In this document: piece by piece, positions 34,629-45,495 of the stretch | Numbering within the stretch: the stretch's first letter is position 1 | Layout: each line of letters opens with the position of its first letter | Assembly: GCF_010093185.1 (NCBI RefSeq) | Contig: NZ_PDWL01000019.1 | Location: forward strand, 19,415-83,414 | DNA: 64,000 nt | Source of the DNA: Pseudoxanthomonas jiangsuensis | GTDB taxonomy: Bacteria > Pseudomonadota > Gammaproteobacteria > Xanthomonadales > Xanthomonadaceae | Direction: 5' to 3' | The notes under the pieces: model-generated | The model's database searches: none | The model's input: the letters and a program-made list of their open reading frames with translations, nothing else | Told to the model about the DNA's origin: nothing | Program-made: the position numbers and the translations under genes

Positions 34629-36664
34629 CGGGCGTGGTCGTCGTAAGGCATGGGGGAGATGGGCAGTTCGAACGGGCCGACCGGCAGGCCGGTGCCCTGG
34701 CCGTCGCTGTCGTACAGGGTGCAGACCGGGCTGTCGGCCCAGCAGTAGCGGACCCGGGTGGCCTCATGCGCGCCGGGGGCGTGCAGGGTCACCCGGTTGT
34801 TCCAGGTTTCGGCGCGGGCGTAGCGGCAGGAGCCGGGCGCATCGCCGCAGACTTCGAAGCCGATCGGGCCGTCGGCGCCGTAGGCGACCAGGCCGTCGGA
34901 GACCTGGTCGAAGGCCACCACCAGGGCGTCGCCGTTGCGACTCACCGCCGCCGGCACCGGACCGGCGCCGGCGATCTTCTCGCCGTACACCAGGGCCCGC
35001 GCCGTGCGCGCCAGGCGCCGGCCCAGCTCCTGCTTGTTCGACGGATGGATGTCGTAGCGGTCGCCGATGTCCAGGGTGACCACTAGGCCGGTGTCGCGGT
35101 CCTCGGCCGCGACTTGGCGCTGGGCCTCGCGCATCGCCGCCCAGTCGCTCTCGCCGGGCTTCTGCGGCGGGCGGCCGTAGTTGGGCAGCTGCACCAGCAG
35201 CAGCGGCAGGCCGGCGCCGAACTGGCCGCGCCAGTCGCGGCGCAGGGCGCGCAGCAGGTCGGCGTAGCGGGCGTGCTCGAAGGTGTTGGACTCGCCCTGG
35301 TACCACAGGGCGCCGCGCAGGCCGAACCCGCCGAGCGGGGCGATCATGCCGTTGTGCAGCGTCGACAGCCCGGCCGCGCTCTGCCACGGCGCGCGCGGCG
35401 GCGAACCGACCGCGGCCGGCACCACCCGGTACCTCCAGCCGCCATCCAGCGGCACCCGGGTACCGTCGGCCAGATGCAGCGTGTGCGCCGAGGCCGGCCC
35501 GGACAGACCGCCGTCGCGGTAGGTGTCGAGCACGTTCACCGCGACGGTGTTGTCGCCTGCGTGCAGCAGCCCCGGCGGCAGCTGGTACTCGCGGCCGCCG
35601 CCGGCGCCGTAGGTGCTGCCGACGCCGCGGCCGTTGACCCAGGTGGTGTCGATCTCGTCGGCCGGGCCCAGGGCCAGCACCGCCTCCTGCGCGGCCTGGG
35701 CCGCGGTCAGGTGCACCGTGGCCCGGTACCAGACCATGCCATCGAACGCGGCCAGTTCGGGTACGCCCCAGCGCTCCCATGCGCCCAGCTGCGCCGGCGC
35801 GTCGCGCCACTCGCCCTGCGGCGCGTCCTCGCTCCACGGGGTGTCGCCGGCGGCGATGCCCGGGCGTGCCGACCACCAGCGCTGCCACAAAGCGCCCCAG
35901 TCGCCGACCGCCGCCAGCGGGTCCTCGGCATAGCGCTCCAGCACGTCCAGCTCGGCGTCGTAGCCACCCAGTGCGCGCAAGGCCGGTGCACTGGTCCAGG
36001 CCTGGATGCGGGAGCCGCCCCAGGCGGCGTTGACCAGGCCCATGGGCACGTCCACGGTCTTCTGCAGCTCGCGGGCGAAGTAGTAGCAGGCGGCGGAGAA
36101 ATCGCGCACCGAGTCCGGCGTGACCGGCTGCCAGCGCACCGGCTGGGAGAAGCCTTCCTGCGGGCGAACGTCGGCCACCTGCGGCACGGTGAACAGGCGG
36201 ATGCGCTCGTTGCCGGCGCCGGCGATCTCGGCGCGCGCGTCCAGGGTGCGCCAGACCTGCAGCTCCATGTTCGACTGGCCCGAGCACAGCCAGACGTCGC
36301 CGACCATCACGTCGGCCACGCGTTGCGACTGCGCGCCGGCAGTGGCGGTCAGCGCGTAGGGACCGCCGGCCGGCAGGGCCGGCAGCTGCGCCTGCCAGCG
36401 GCCGGCGGCGTCGGCCTTGGCGCTGGCGCGCCTGCCGGCCAGCTCGACCTGCACCCGCGCGCCCGGCTGCGCCTGGCCCCAGACGCGCAAAGGCTGCCCG
36501 CGCTGGAGCACGGCATGGTCCTGGAACATCGCGTGCAGCAAAGGCGTGGCCGGCGCCTGCGCGGGCTCCTGCGCGGTGGCGGCCAGGGGCGCCAGCGCAG
36601 CGAGCAGGGCGGCGGCGGCGGCGCGGCGCACGCCACGGAAGCGGAACGGCATCGATGCGCTCAT
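34625..36664 (-). CDS. SGNH-type carbohydrate acetylesterase (sialate O-acetylesterase family)
   Basis: A 679-residue secreted protein (signal peptide ending near TAQ, residue 32). Catalytic Ser lies in [11 protein letters not shown], a family block in [12 protein letters not shown], and the Asp/His pair in [12 protein letters not shown] jelly-roll domain is inserted around residues 235-360 ([15 protein letters not shown]). In polysaccharide loci this family removes acetyl groups from xylan or its glucuronosyl side chains; sialic acid would make no sense here. The same position in the Xanthomonas xylan locus is occupied by an acetyl xylan esterase. It overlaps both neighbours by ATGA, so GH67, esterase and ManD are translationally linked. 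Confidence 0.88.
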   Translation of the reverse strand: MSASMPFRFRGVRRAAAAALLAALAPLAATAQEPAQAPATPLLHAMFQDHAVLQRGQPLRVWGQAQPGARVQVELAGRRASAKADAAGRWQAQLPALPAGGPYALTATAGAQSQRVADVMVGDVWLCSGQSNMELQVWRTLDARAEIAGAGNERIRLFTVPQVADVRPQEGFSQPVRWQPVTPDSVRDFSAACYYFARELQKTVDVPMGLVNAAWGGSRIQAWTSAPALRALGGYDAELDVLERYAEDPLAAVGDWGALWQRWWSARPGIAAGDTPWSEDAPQGEWRDAPAQLGAWERWGVPELAAFDGMVWYRATVHLTAAQAAQEAVLALGPADEIDTTWVNGRGVGSTYGAGGGREYQLPPGLLHAGDNTVAVNVLDTYRDGGLSGPASAHTLHLADGTRVPLDGGWRYRVVPAAVGSPPRAPWQSAAGLSTLHNGMIAPLGGFGLRGALWYQGESNTFEHARYADLLRALRRDWRGQFGAGLPLLLVQLPNYGRPPQKPGESDWAAMREAQRQVAAEDRDTGLVVTLDIGDRYDIHPSNKQELGRRLARTARALVYGEKIAGAGPVPAAVSRNGDALVVAFDQVSDGLVAYGADGPIGFEVCGDAPGSCRYARAETWNNRVTLHAPGAHEATRVRYCWADSPVCTLYDSDGQGTGLPVGPFELPISPMPYDDHAR

Positions 36665-38877
36665 TTGCCGTCTCCGGGCGCGAACGGGAACTGTAGCGAC
36701 TGGTAGTACGCCAGCGGATGCGGCGGCAGCTTCTCGCCCTTGGGCAGCGGCCGCTTCGAGAAGGTCTGGAAGTAGGCGATGCTGGCATCGCGCCACCACT
36801 GCGCCTCCTGTTCCTGGATGGCGAGGAAGGCGGCGACCTCGGCGTGGCGCTCGGCGTCGATGCGCCCGGCCAGCCCGGCCCAGGTGCGGCGCATCGAGGC
36901 GACGTAGTCCACGCCGCGGCCGTAGCGGTGCACCAGCTCGTCCCACAGGATGCGGCCCGAGGCCATGCGATGGTCCCAGGGCACGTGGTGGAACCACAGA
37001 AGGAACGGCTCCGGCACCGTGGCGATGTCGCCGAACTGCGCCGCCACCGCCGGTGCGTACTGCGCCACCGCGTTGCTTCCGCTGGCGCTGCGGTCGAAGC
37101 CGATCCCGCGCGCATCGGCGCGGTGGTAGTAGACCGAGGTCCAGTCCGCGCGCGGACCACCCTCGACCCATGGCGCCGGGCCGTAGTGATGGCCGCGGCC
37201 CATCAGGTGGTGCAGGCCAAGCGGGGTCATGTAGTCCACCACCGCCTCGCGCGAGCCCATCATCATGTCCACGATCGGCGTCACCACCGCCGGATCGGTG
37301 GAGAAGGTCATCCGGGTCCAGTCGCGGGCGATCTGCGCCGCGTCGGCGTGCGGATCCCAGGCCAGGCGGCCGAAGGCGTACCAGTTGGCCTGGTCGAACT
37401 GCGAGCCGCTCCAGTTGCGGTCGCTGCCGATGTTGGCCACCCCGGCCATGCCGGTGAGCGCATGTCCTTCCAGCGAACCGTCGACCACCCGGGCCACGGT
37501 CGAGCCCGGGCCGCGCGCATGGGTATCGGCCTGCAGGGCCTCCTGGTACATCGGCGCCAGGTAGGCCAGGTGGGTGGCGAAGCCCAGGTATTCCTTGGTG
37601 ATCTGGAACTCCATCATCAGCGGGGTCTTCGGCATCGCCCCGAACAGCGGATGGAAGGGCTCGCGCGGCTGGAAGTCGATCGCACCGTTCTTGACCTGGA
37701 CCAGGACGTTGGCCGCGAACCGGCCGTCGTAGGGCACGAATTCGCTGTACGCCTGCTTGGCCCGGTCGTCCGGTTCCTCGTGCGAATAGACGAAGGCGCG
37801 CCACATCACGATCCCGCCGTGCGGGGCCAATGCCTCGGCCAACATGTTGGCGCCGTCGGCGTGCGAGCGGCCGTAGTCCTGCGGCCCCGGCTGGCCCTCG
37901 GAATTGGCCTTGACCAGGAAGCCGCCGAAGTCCGGGATCGCGCGGTAGATCTCGTCGGCCTTGGCCTGCCACCAGCGCCGCACCGCCGGGTCCAGCGGGT
38001 CGGCGGTCTGCAGCCCGCCGATCTCGATCGGGGCGCTGAAGCGCGCGCTCAGGTAGACCTTGAGCCCGTAGGGACGCAGCACCCCGGCCAGCGCCCGCGC
38101 CTTCTCCAGGTACTGCGGGGTCAGCATCTGCGCGCTGGTGTTGACGTTGTTGAGCACCGTGCCGTTGATGCCGATCGAGGCGTTGGCGCGGGCGTAGTCG
38201 GTGTAGCGCGGGTCCAGCCAGCCCGGCAGCTTGTGCCAGTCCCAGATCGACTGGCCGGCGTAGCCGCGTTCGACGTAGCGGTCGAGGTTGTCCCAGTGGT
38301 TGAGGACCCGGACCTTGACCTTGGGTGTCTCGCGCACATCCAGCCCGGACAGCGATTGTCCACTTTGGGCCAGGCGCAGGAAATGGAAGGCGCCGTAGAG
38401 GACGCCGATGTCGCTGTTGGCGGCGATCACGGTCGCGGCATGGCCGTCGATGCGCAGGCTGCGGACCAGGTAGCCCTCGTCGCCGAGCGCCGACAGGTCC
38501 AGGCCCAGCTTCGCCAGCACCGGCGAGGAGGCCGGGGTGCCGGCGACCAACACGCCGTCGCGGTCGATCCGCGCGGTCATGGCCGGCGCGCCGCCGAACA
38601 GGCCGCCGAGGCCGCGCAGCAGTTCCTCGCGCGTGGCCGCCTGGGTCGGGCTGGCATCGGGCGCCGCCAGCGCGGCGGCCACCGCGCGTCCGGCGTCGGC
38701 CTGGGCCGCCGGCAGGGCGCGGTAGCGCAGCCACAGGTCGTGGCCGTCCTCGGCCCTTGCGGTCGCCGCCGGCAGCCACACCCACAGCGCCAGCAGCAGT
38801 ACCGCCACCGCCCTTACCCGCCTGGCCACGCCCCTTGCCGCCACGCCCGCCACCTGCCCGTACTGCCCGATCGCCAT
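36661..38877 (-). CDS. agu67: GH67 alpha-glucuronidase
   Basis: A 738-residue enzyme starting at ATG 38877 after GGGAGG, with a signal peptide cleaved near ARA/ED (residue 42). The family is clear from [49 protein letters not shown] and [13 protein letters not shown]; the catalytic acids of GH67 are expected within the central barrel. It removes 4-O-methyl-glucuronic acid only from the non-reducing-end xylose of short oligosaccharides, complementing GH115. Many Gram-positive GH67 enzymes are cytoplasmic; this one appears exported. It is the first gene of the long leftward run and is divergent from xylR. Confidence 0.95.
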   Translation of the reverse strand: MAIGQYGQVAGVAARGVARRVRAVAVLLLALWVWLPAATARAEDGHDLWLRYRALPAAQADAGRAVAAALAAPDASPTQAATREELLRGLGGLFGGAPAMTARIDRDGVLVAGTPASSPVLAKLGLDLSALGDEGYLVRSLRIDGHAATVIAANSDIGVLYGAFHFLRLAQSGQSLSGLDVRETPKVKVRVLNHWDNLDRYVERGYAGQSIWDWHKLPGWLDPRYTDYARANASIGINGTVLNNVNTSAQMLTPQYLEKARALAGVLRPYGLKVYLSARFSAPIEIGGLQTADPLDPAVRRWWQAKADEIYRAIPDFGGFLVKANSEGQPGPQDYGRSHADGANMLAEALAPHGGIVMWRAFVYSHEEPDDRAKQAYSEFVPYDGRFAANVLVQVKNGAIDFQPREPFHPLFGAMPKTPLMMEFQITKEYLGFATHLAYLAPMYQEALQADTHARGPGSTVARVVDGSLEGHALTGMAGVANIGSDRNWSGSQFDQANWYAFGRLAWDPHADAAQIARDWTRMTFSTDPAVVTPIVDMMMGSREAVVDYMTPLGLHHLMGRGHHYGPAPWVEGGPRADWTSVYYHRADARGIGFDRSASGSNAVAQYAPAVAAQFGDIATVPEPFLLWFHHVPWDHRMASGRILWDELVHRYGRGVDYVASMRRTWAGLAGRIDAERHAEVAAFLAIQEQEAQWWRDASIAYFQTFSKRPLPKGEKLPPHPLAYYQSLQFPFAPGDGK

Positions 38878-38996
38878 CAGAAAACCTCCCGGGTACTGCC
38901 TCGAACCGTCCAGCGGATATGCTTCGACGGCCATTGCGGTGAAAATCCATCTGTCGCGGCCCACCGGCCGCCATTGCCGAACCAGAGGAAGCGACC
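38878..38996. promoter_or_regulatory. Divergent intergenic region agu67/xylR
   Basis: 119 bp between divergent starts. It holds the ribosome sites GGGAGG (for agu67) and AGAGGAAG (for xylR). I find no xyl-box here, unlike the two other control regions, and no strong sigma-70 match. Confidence 0.5.
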
Positions 38997-40061
38997 TTGG
39001 GGACCAGCACGAAGTCGGCGCGACGCAAGAGCCGCGCGATCACGATCCACGAGGTCGCCGCCCTGGCCCAGGTCTCGCCGATGACCGTGTCCCGGGTCAT
39101 CAACGGCAACGCCAACGTGCGCGAGGCCACCCGCGAACAGGTCATGCGCGCGGTGCGCGAGCTGGGCTACACCCCCAACCTGGCCGCGCGCTCGCTGGCC
39201 GCCGCCCAGGGCACCCGGATCGCGCTGATCTACACCAACCCCTCCGGCGCCTACCTCAGCGAGCTGCTGGTCGGCGCCCTGCGCGGCGCCGCGCGCACCG
39301 CGGTGCAGCTGGTGGTCGACAGCTGGGACGGCTACAACGCCGAGGCCGAGCGCAACGCCGCTCGCGCCCTGGCCCGCAGCGTCGCCGGCGTGCTCCTGCC
39401 GCCGCCGCTGTGCGAATCGCGCGCGGTGGTCAACGAACTGCTCTCGGCCGGCGTGCCGGTGGTGGCGCTGGCCTCGGCCCGCTTCGGCGACGACCTCTCG
39501 CACGTGCGGATCGACGATTTCAGCGCGAGCAAGGAAATGACCGAATACCTGATCGGCCTGGGCCATACCCGGATCGGCTACATCAAGGGCCATCCGAACC
39601 AGACCGCCAGCGCGCGGCGCTACGAGGGCTTCCAGGCGGCGCTGGCCGAGGCCGGGATCGCCGCGGACGCCGGCCTGGTCCAGCAGGGCCACTTCACCTA
39701 CCGCTCCGGCCTGGACGCGGCCGAGAAGCTGCTGTCGCGCAAGAAGGCCCCGACCGCGATCTTCGCCAGCAACGACGACATGGCCGCCGCCGCGGTCTCG
39801 GTCGCCCACCGCCGCGGCCTGGACGTGCCCGGCGACCTGTCGGTGGTCGGCTACGACGACACCTCCGCGGCGACCACGGTCTGGCCGGAGCTGACCACCA
39901 TCCGCCAGCCGATCGCCTCGATGTCCGACTCGGCCATGGACATCCTCCTGCGCAGCATCCGCCGCAAGGAGAAGGACGTGCACATGGTGGTCGACCACGT
40001 AGTCGCCCACCAGCTGGTCAAGCGCGACTCGGTCGCGCCGCCGGTCGCAGCCGGCGGCTGA
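38997..40061 (+). CDS. xylR: LacI family transcriptional regulator, XylR-like
   Basis: A 354-residue repressor: N-terminal helix-turn-helix and hinge ([20 protein letters not shown], then [13 protein letters not shown]) and a periplasmic-binding-like effector domain ([46 protein letters not shown]). The start is TTG 38997, the only codon with a good ribosome site (AGAGGAAG) and the right distance to the helix-turn-helix. LacI proteins bind short palindromes with a central CG, like the AGCGCT-centred boxes at 6123, 6233 and 44696. It probably represses the xylan regulon until a xylose-related ligand binds. It is divergent from agu67. Confidence 0.9.
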   Translation: MGTSTKSARRKSRAITIHEVAALAQVSPMTVSRVINGNANVREATREQVMRAVRELGYTPNLAARSLAAAQGTRIALIYTNPSGAYLSELLVGALRGAARTAVQLVVDSWDGYNAEAERNAARALARSVAGVLLPPPLCESRAVVNELLSAGVPVVALASARFGDDLSHVRIDDFSASKEMTEYLIGLGHTRIGYIKGHPNQTASARRYEGFQAALAEAGIAADAGLVQQGHFTYRSGLDAAEKLLSRKKAPTAIFASNDDMAAAAVSVAHRRGLDVPGDLSVVGYDDTSAATTVWPELTTIRQPIASMSDSAMDILLRSIRRKEKDVHMVVDHVVAHQLVKRDSVAPPVAAGG

Positions 40062-40094
40062 GGGCGGGCGGGCCCGCCATCGCACGGCCACCTC

Positions 40095-41534
40095 TCAACC
40101 CTCCATCTGTTCCAGTTCGCGGCCGCGGGTCTCGTGCACGTAGCGCAGCACGAAGCCCACCGACACGAACGCCGCCGCCGCATACAGCCCGTACGCACCG
40201 GCCAGGCCGATCCCGCCCAGCAGCATCGGGAACGTCCAGGTGATCACGAAGTTGGCCGTCCACTGCGCCAGACCGGCCACCGCCAGCCCCGAGCCGCGGA
40301 TCTGGTTGGGGAACATCTCCCCCAGCATCACCCACATCACCGGGCCCCACGACACGTTGAAAAACACCACGTACGCGTTGGCCGCCACCAGCGCCAGCAG
40401 GCCCATCTGTCCGGGCAGCTGCAATTTGCCGTCCACCAGCGTTCCGCTGGCGAACGCCCAGGTCACCAGCGACAGCGTCACCGCCATGCCCGCCGAGCCG
40501 ATCCACAGCAAAGGCTTGCGCCCGATCCGGTCGATCAGCGCCACCGTCACCAGGCACGCACCGATGCTCAGCGCGCCCGACAGCACGTTGATCAGCAAGG
40601 CGTCGTTCTCCGAAAAACCCACCGCCTGCCACAGCACCGCGCCGTAGTAGAACACCACGTTGATGCCCACCAGCTGCTGGAACACCGCCAGGCCGATGCC
40701 CACCCACACGATAGGGCGTACCCGGCCGCTGGCCTTGCTCACCAGGTCCGACAGCCGCGGACGGTGGTGGTCGGCCGCCAGCGAGGCCTCGATCTCGGCG
40801 CGCTTGCGCTCGCCGGTACCGGCCCCGTACAGCCGCGCCAGCACCCGCCCGGCCCGCTCCGTCAGCCCCCGCGCCACCAGGTAGCGCGGGCTCTCGGGAA
40901 TGAAGAACAGCGCCACCAGGAACAGCACCGCCGGCACGATCTCGGCCCAGAACATCCACCGCCACGCCTCATAGCCCAGCCACAGCACCGCCGTGGAGGC
41001 ACCGGCGTGGCCGGCCAGCCACCAGTTGCTCAGGAACGAGCAGAACAGCCCGGAGATGATCGCGATCTGCTGCACCGTGGCCAGCCGCCCGCGGTAGCGC
41101 GCCGGCGCCACCTCCGAGATGTAGGCCGGCGACATCACGCTGGCCGCGCCCACCGCCAGGCCGCCGATCACCCGGTACACCACGAACTCGGCCGACGAGG
41201 TCGCGATCCCCGAGCCCCAGGCCGACACCAGGAAGAACACCGCCGCCCACAGCTGCATCGTCCGCCGCCCGTAACGGTCGGCCAGGGTCCCGGCGAACCA
41301 GGCGCCCACCGCGCAGCCCAGCAGCATCGAGGCCACGTTGAAGCCGGTGACCGCCGCATCGGACTGGAAGGCCGCCTTCAGCCCGTCCACGGTGCCGTTG
41401 ATCACCCCGCTGTCGTAACCGAACAGGAAGCCGCCGATCGTCGCCACCAGGCTGATCAGGATGATGAATCCGGTGTTCTCCTCGCCCGCCGCGGTAGCCC
41501 CGCCAACGGTCTCGGTCGCGCCCATGCCTGCCAT
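40095..41534 (-). CDS. xylE: MFS sugar porter, D-xylose:H+ symporter type
   Basis: A 479-residue, twelve-helix sugar porter. Family motifs are all present: GGFLFGYDSGVINGTVDGLK, DRYGRR between helices 2 and 3, PESPRYLVARG at the start of the central loop, FQQLVGINVVFYYG in helix 7, IDRIGRKPLL and the PNQIRG element. This is the XylE/GalP/AraE type. ATG 41534 is preferred over ATG 41525 because GGGAGGGG precedes it. It follows xylA in the same direction, so it would import xylose for the isomerase pathway. Confidence 0.9.
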   Translation of the reverse strand: MAGMGATETVGGATAAGEENTGFIILISLVATIGGFLFGYDSGVINGTVDGLKAAFQSDAAVTGFNVASMLLGCAVGAWFAGTLADRYGRRTMQLWAAVFFLVSAWGSGIATSSAEFVVYRVIGGLAVGAASVMSPAYISEVAPARYRGRLATVQQIAIISGLFCSFLSNWWLAGHAGASTAVLWLGYEAWRWMFWAEIVPAVLFLVALFFIPESPRYLVARGLTERAGRVLARLYGAGTGERKRAEIEASLAADHHRPRLSDLVSKASGRVRPIVWVGIGLAVFQQLVGINVVFYYGAVLWQAVGFSENDALLINVLSGALSIGACLVTVALIDRIGRKPLLWIGSAGMAVTLSLVTWAFASGTLVDGKLQLPGQMGLLALVAANAYVVFFNVSWGPVMWVMLGEMFPNQIRGSGLAVAGLAQWTANFVITWTFPMLLGGIGLAGAYGLYAAAAFVSVGFVLRYVHETRGRELEQMEG

Positions 41535-41637
41535 TCGGGGACCCCTCCCTCGATGAATAACGCCCGCGCACCGGCCGGGCGGCCGGTGCGCGCTCACATC
41601 ACGCAGAACCGGGGCACGCGGCCCCGGCCTGTATCGC

Positions 41638-42972
41638 TCAGCGGTTGAGCAGGTACTGGTTGAGCAGGTTCTCGTAACGCTCCTGCTTGCCGCTGATCTG
41701 CTGCGGCTCGCCGTTCTTGCCGGCCAGCGCGACCAGGTCGGCCAGGCCCAGCTTGCCCTGCTCGAAGTCCTTGCCGGCGCCGGCGTCGAAGCTGGCGTAG
41801 CGCTCGCTGCGCCACTTCTCCCACGGCGAGTCGTTGAGCAGCGCGTGCGCCACTTCCAGGCCCTTGGCGAACGCGTCCATGCCGCCGATGTGGGCCAGGA
41901 ACAGGTCCTCCATGTCGGTCGACTCGCGGCGCGGCTTGGCGTCGAAGTTCAGGCCGCCGACCAGGCCGCCCTGGCGCAGCACCACCAGCATCGCGCCGAC
42001 GGTGTCGTACAGGTCGGTCGGGAACTGGTCGGTGTCCCAGCCGTTCTGGGCGTTGCCGCGGTTGGCGTCGATGCTGCCGAGCAGGCCGTGGTCGCTGGCC
42101 ACCTGCAGGTCGTGCTCGAAGGTGTGGCCCGAGAGCGTGGCGTGGTTGGCCTCGATGTTGAGCGAGAAGTCCTTCTCCAGGCCGTGCTCCTTGAGGAAGC
42201 CGGCGACGGTGGCGCTGTCGAAGTCGTACTGGTGCTTCATCGGCTCCATCGGCTTGGGCTCGATGAAGAACTGGCCCTTGAAGCCGATGCTGCGGCCGTA
42301 GTCGCGGGCCACGGTCAGGAAGCGGGCGAAGTGCTCGAGCTCGCGCTTCATGTTGGTGTTGTGCAGCGAGGCGTAGCCCTCGCGGCCGCCCCAGAACACG
42401 TAGTGCTCGCCGCCCAGCTCGACCACCGCGTCCAGCACCGCCTTGACCTGCACCGCGGCGCGCGCGACGACATTGAAGTCCGGATTGGTGGAGGCGCCGT
42501 TCATGTAGCGCGGGTGCGAGAACAGGTTGGCCGTGCCCCACAGCAGCTTGGTGCCGGTGGCCTGCTGGCGCTCCTTGGCCAGGCCGACCAGGTGCTTGAG
42601 GTTCTTCTCGTACTGGCCGATGTCGTCGGCGTCCGGCGCCAGGTCGACGTCGTGGAAGCAGTAGTACGGCACCCCGAGCTTGGTGAAGAACTCGAACGCG
42701 GCGTCGACTTTGGCCTCGGCCGTGGCCAGCGCGTTGTCCTTCTCCCACGGGAAGTGGCGGGTGCCCGGGCCGAACGGGTCGGCGCCGGCGTTGCAGAAGG
42801 TGTGCCAGTAGCAGACCGCGAAGCGCAGGTGCTCGCGCATGGTCTTGCCGCCGATCTTCTTCTCAGCGTCGTAGACCTTGAACGCCAGCGGGTTGTCCGA
42901 ACCCGGGCCTTCGTAGGGGATGGTGCCGATGCCGGGGAAATATTCCTTGGCGCCGATGAATGCCTTGCTCAT
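41638..42972 (-). CDS. xylA: Xylose isomerase
   Basis: A 444-residue class II xylose isomerase. Active-site stretches include [10 protein letters not shown] with catalytic His, [25 protein letters not shown] with metal-binding Glu, [26 protein letters not shown] and [14 protein letters not shown]. It converts D-xylose to D-xylulose in the cytoplasm using two divalent metal ions. It lies 43 bases after xylB in the same transcript and is followed by the xylose porter. The length and motifs are normal. Confidence 0.97.
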   Translation of the reverse strand: MSKAFIGAKEYFPGIGTIPYEGPGSDNPLAFKVYDAEKKIGGKTMREHLRFAVCYWHTFCNAGADPFGPGTRHFPWEKDNALATAEAKVDAAFEFFTKLGVPYYCFHDVDLAPDADDIGQYEKNLKHLVGLAKERQQATGTKLLWGTANLFSHPRYMNGASTNPDFNVVARAAVQVKAVLDAVVELGGEHYVFWGGREGYASLHNTNMKRELEHFARFLTVARDYGRSIGFKGQFFIEPKPMEPMKHQYDFDSATVAGFLKEHGLEKDFSLNIEANHATLSGHTFEHDLQVASDHGLLGSIDANRGNAQNGWDTDQFPTDLYDTVGAMLVVLRQGGLVGGLNFDAKPRRESTDMEDLFLAHIGGMDAFAKGLEVAHALLNDSPWEKWRSERYASFDAGAGKDFEQGKLGLADLVALAGKNGEPQQISGKQERYENLLNQYLLNR

Positions 42973-43015
42973 GTCGGTGATTCCGTCGTGTCGTGGAGGT
43001 GTGGGTGGCGGGCGG

Positions 43016-44506
43016 TCAGGCGTACAGCGGCCGGATCGCGTCGAGGTGGGAAAGGAAACGCTGGTACTGGCTGGCGTAGGCGGCGGTCGCCTCGGCATGG
43101 GGGTGGGCGGACAGGCGCGGGTCCAGGCGCACGTGGGCGGCGGCCAGCGCGGCCAGGTCGGCGCCCGGGTCGGCGGCGCGCTGGTCGGCCCACAACGCCT
43201 GCAAAGCCGCGCCGAAGGCCGCGCCCTCGGCCTGCTCGGGCACGTCCACCGGCAGGCCGAACACGTCGGCCACCATCTGCCGCCACACCGCGCTCTGGCT
43301 GCCGCCGCCGGTCAGGCGGATGGCCTCGAAGCGCATGCCTGCGTCGACGAAGGCGTCGTAGCCGTTCTTCAGGCTGTAGACCGCGCCTTCCATCGCCGCC
43401 CGGTACAGGTTGGCAACGCTGAAGTTGGTGGCGGTCATGCCGAACAGGCTGCCGCGGCCGTTGGGCAGGTTGGGAGTGCGCTCGCCGTTGAGGAACGGCA
43501 GCATCAGCAGGCCGTCGGCACCGGGCCGGGTGTTGGCCAGCAGGGCGTCGCCCTCCTTGGTGGAGAAGCCGCACAGCTTGCCGACCGCCTCGGTGGCCAC
43601 GGTGCAGTTCATGGTGCAGATCAGCGGCAGCCAGCCGCCGGTGGAATCGCAGAACGCGGCCCAGCGCCCGGCGTCGTCGACCATCGCTTTGTCGGCGTAG
43701 GCGAACAGGGTGCCGGAGGTGCCCAGGCTCATGCTCAGCACGCCCGGGGAGACGTTGCCGGTGCCGATCGCGGCCATCATGTTGTCGCCGCCGCCGGCCG
43801 ACACGCGCACGCCGCGCGGCAGGCCCAGCTCGTCGGCGATAGCCGGGGCGAGCGGGAAGGTGGCGTCGGCCTCGACCAGCGGCGGCAGGCAGGCGGCCAG
43901 GTCGCGGTCGGCATCGGTGGCCTTGAGCATCTGCTCCGACCAGCGGCGGTTGCGCACGTCCAGCCAGCCGGTGCCGGAGGCGTCGCCGCACTCCATCCAG
44001 CGCTCGCCGGTGAGCCAGAAGTTGACGTAGTCGTGCGGCAGCAGGATCGAGGCCAGCTGGGCGTAGGCCTGCGAGCGGTGGCGGCGGGTCCACGGCAGCT
44101 TGGAGGCGGTGTAGCCGACCAGGATGGGATTGCCGGCCAGGTCGATGCTGGCCTGGGCGCCGCCGACCGCGTCCATGATCTGGTCGCACTCGGCCGCGCT
44201 GCTGGTGTCGCACCACAGCTTGGCCGGGGCCAGAACATTGCCGGCGCGATCCAGCGGCACGAAGCCGTGCTGCTGGCCGGACACGCCGATCGCCTTGACC
44301 CGCGCACGCAGGGCCGGCTCCAGCCGCGTGAAGCAGCTGCGGATCGCCTCGATCCACCACTCGGCGCGCTGCTCGCGGCTGCCGTCGTCGCCGGAGGCCA
44401 GCTCCAGCGGCTGGCCGAGGGTGGCGGCGACCTGGCGGGTCTCCGGATCATAGGCCACCAGCTTGACGCTCTGGGTGCCGACGTCGAGGCCGACGTACAG
44501 GCTCAT
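43016..44506 (-). CDS. xylB: Xylulokinase
   Basis: A 496-residue FGGY sugar kinase. The phosphate-binding N-terminus [20 protein letters not shown] fixes the start at 44506, and the C-terminal FGGY region includes [20 protein letters not shown], which binds [17 protein letters not shown] and [13 protein letters not shown] match xylulokinases. It phosphorylates D-xylulose to xylulose 5-phosphate, feeding the pentose phosphate pathway. It is the first gene of the xylB-xylA-xylE operon, whose leader contains an xyl-box-like operator about 190 bp upstream. Confidence 0.96.
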   Translation of the reverse strand: MSLYVGLDVGTQSVKLVAYDPETRQVAATLGQPLELASGDDGSREQRAEWWIEAIRSCFTRLEPALRARVKAIGVSGQQHGFVPLDRAGNVLAPAKLWCDTSSAAECDQIMDAVGGAQASIDLAGNPILVGYTASKLPWTRRHRSQAYAQLASILLPHDYVNFWLTGERWMECGDASGTGWLDVRNRRWSEQMLKATDADRDLAACLPPLVEADATFPLAPAIADELGLPRGVRVSAGGGDNMMAAIGTGNVSPGVLSMSLGTSGTLFAYADKAMVDDAGRWAAFCDSTGGWLPLICTMNCTVATEAVGKLCGFSTKEGDALLANTRPGADGLLMLPFLNGERTPNLPNGRGSLFGMTATNFSVANLYRAAMEGAVYSLKNGYDAFVDAGMRFEAIRLTGGGSQSAVWRQMVADVFGLPVDVPEQAEGAAFGAALQALWADQRAADPGADLAALAAAHVRLDPRLSAHPHAEATAAYASQYQRFLSHLDAIRPLYA

Positions 44507-44892
44507 GCGCGCCGCTCCGCGCGGGCGCCGGCCTGCGGCCGCAGGCGGAGGAAGGTGGCTGGCACTGTCGTCATCTGGCGCTCCATTGCGCGTTTCAACC
44601 TCATGGAATCCCCGGCTCGCCGGCATTGCTGCGACGCAACAAAAGTGTCGGCCACGGCAGATCCCGGTCGGGTTTTCCGGCCCGGCCGGGATTCAAGTTA
44701 GCGGTACCATTTTTCATGTTCTACCACGTCCGGGGGGTCGGATGCATGCTGCGGGTGCGCAAAAAGGTGTATGGATCGAGGTCGCGGCTGCGCCTCGTCC
44801 CGGCCGCGCTACGCTGGCGGCCATCTTCACACCTGCGCGCCTGCGATGATCCATCCCCACCCCTTCCGGCCGCTGCACCGCCAGCGTCCGGC
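44507..44892. promoter_or_regulatory. Gene-free divergent region xylB/GNAT
   Basis: 386 bp without a supportable gene. It contains the xyl-box-like site at 44696-44709, followed in the xylB direction by TTGAAT, a possible minus-35; I cannot find a good minus-10 at the right distance. The remainder looks featureless. Confidence 0.5.
44696..44709. promoter_or_regulatory. xyl-box-like operator upstream of xylB
   Basis: AGTTAGCGGTACCA read on the minus strand is TGGTACCGCTAACT, 12 of 14 matches to the xyl-box consensus as remembered. The core differs at one base (CCGCT instead of GCGCT). It is placed to control the xylB-xylA-xylE operon. Confidence 0.65.
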
Positions 44893-45432
44893 ATGAACAT
44901 GCCGCCCGCCCCGCGCGTGATCGCCCGCACCGCCCGCCTGCGCCTGCGTGAGATCGGTCCCGACGATGCCGGCTTCATCGTCGAGCTGCTCAACCAGCCC
45001 GATTTCCTCCGCCATATCGGCGACCGCGGCGTGCGCGACCCCGGCCAGGCCCTGGCCTGGCTGCACGACGGCCCGGCCGCCAGCTACGCCCGCCACGGCC
45101 ACGGCCTGTGGCTGGTGGAGACCCTGGACGTCACGCCGGTCGCCCTGGGCCTGTGCGGCCTGGTCGCGCGCGAGGGCCTGCCGGCGCCGGACCTGGGCTT
45201 CGCCTTCCTGCCGCAACACTACGGCCGCGGCTACGCCTTCGAGGCCGCCGGAGCGGTCCTGGCCCACGCCCGGGATGCGCTGGGCCTGGACCGGGTGCTG
45301 GCGATCGTGGTCGCGGACAACGCCCGCTCCATCGCCCTGCTGCGGCGGCTCGGCCTGGAGCCGGACGGCACGGTGACCCTGCCCGGGCAGGCGCAGGAAC
45401 TGCTGCTGTTCCGGACCCCGGATCCGGGGTAG
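44893..45432 (+). CDS. GNAT family N-acetyltransferase, RimJ/RimL type
   Basis: A 179-residue acetyltransferase: [20 protein letters not shown] at the start, the acetyl-CoA-binding region [22 protein letters not shown], and [17 protein letters not shown] near the end. These are typical of RimJ/RimL proteins that acetylate protein N-termini or small amines; the substrate is unknown. The start may be ATG 44893 or 44899; neither has a good ribosome site. It is separate from the xylose operon and transcribed away from it. Confidence 0.82.
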   Translation: MNMPPAPRVIARTARLRLREIGPDDAGFIVELLNQPDFLRHIGDRGVRDPGQALAWLHDGPAASYARHGHGLWLVETLDVTPVALGLCGLVAREGLPAPDLGFAFLPQHYGRGYAFEAAGAVLAHARDALGLDRVLAIVVADNARSIALLRRLGLEPDGTVTLPGQAQELLLFRTPDPG

Positions 45433-45495
45433 GAACGCGGGCCCTGCGCGGCGAGCCGGTAGACTTCCGCATCCCCGCCGTTCCGCGAGATCCCG

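Noticed and set aside
34625..36664. True sialate O-acetylesterase
   Set aside because: No sialic acid genes nearby; the surrounding genes are for acetylated glucuronoxylan, and this family includes xylan-locus esterases.
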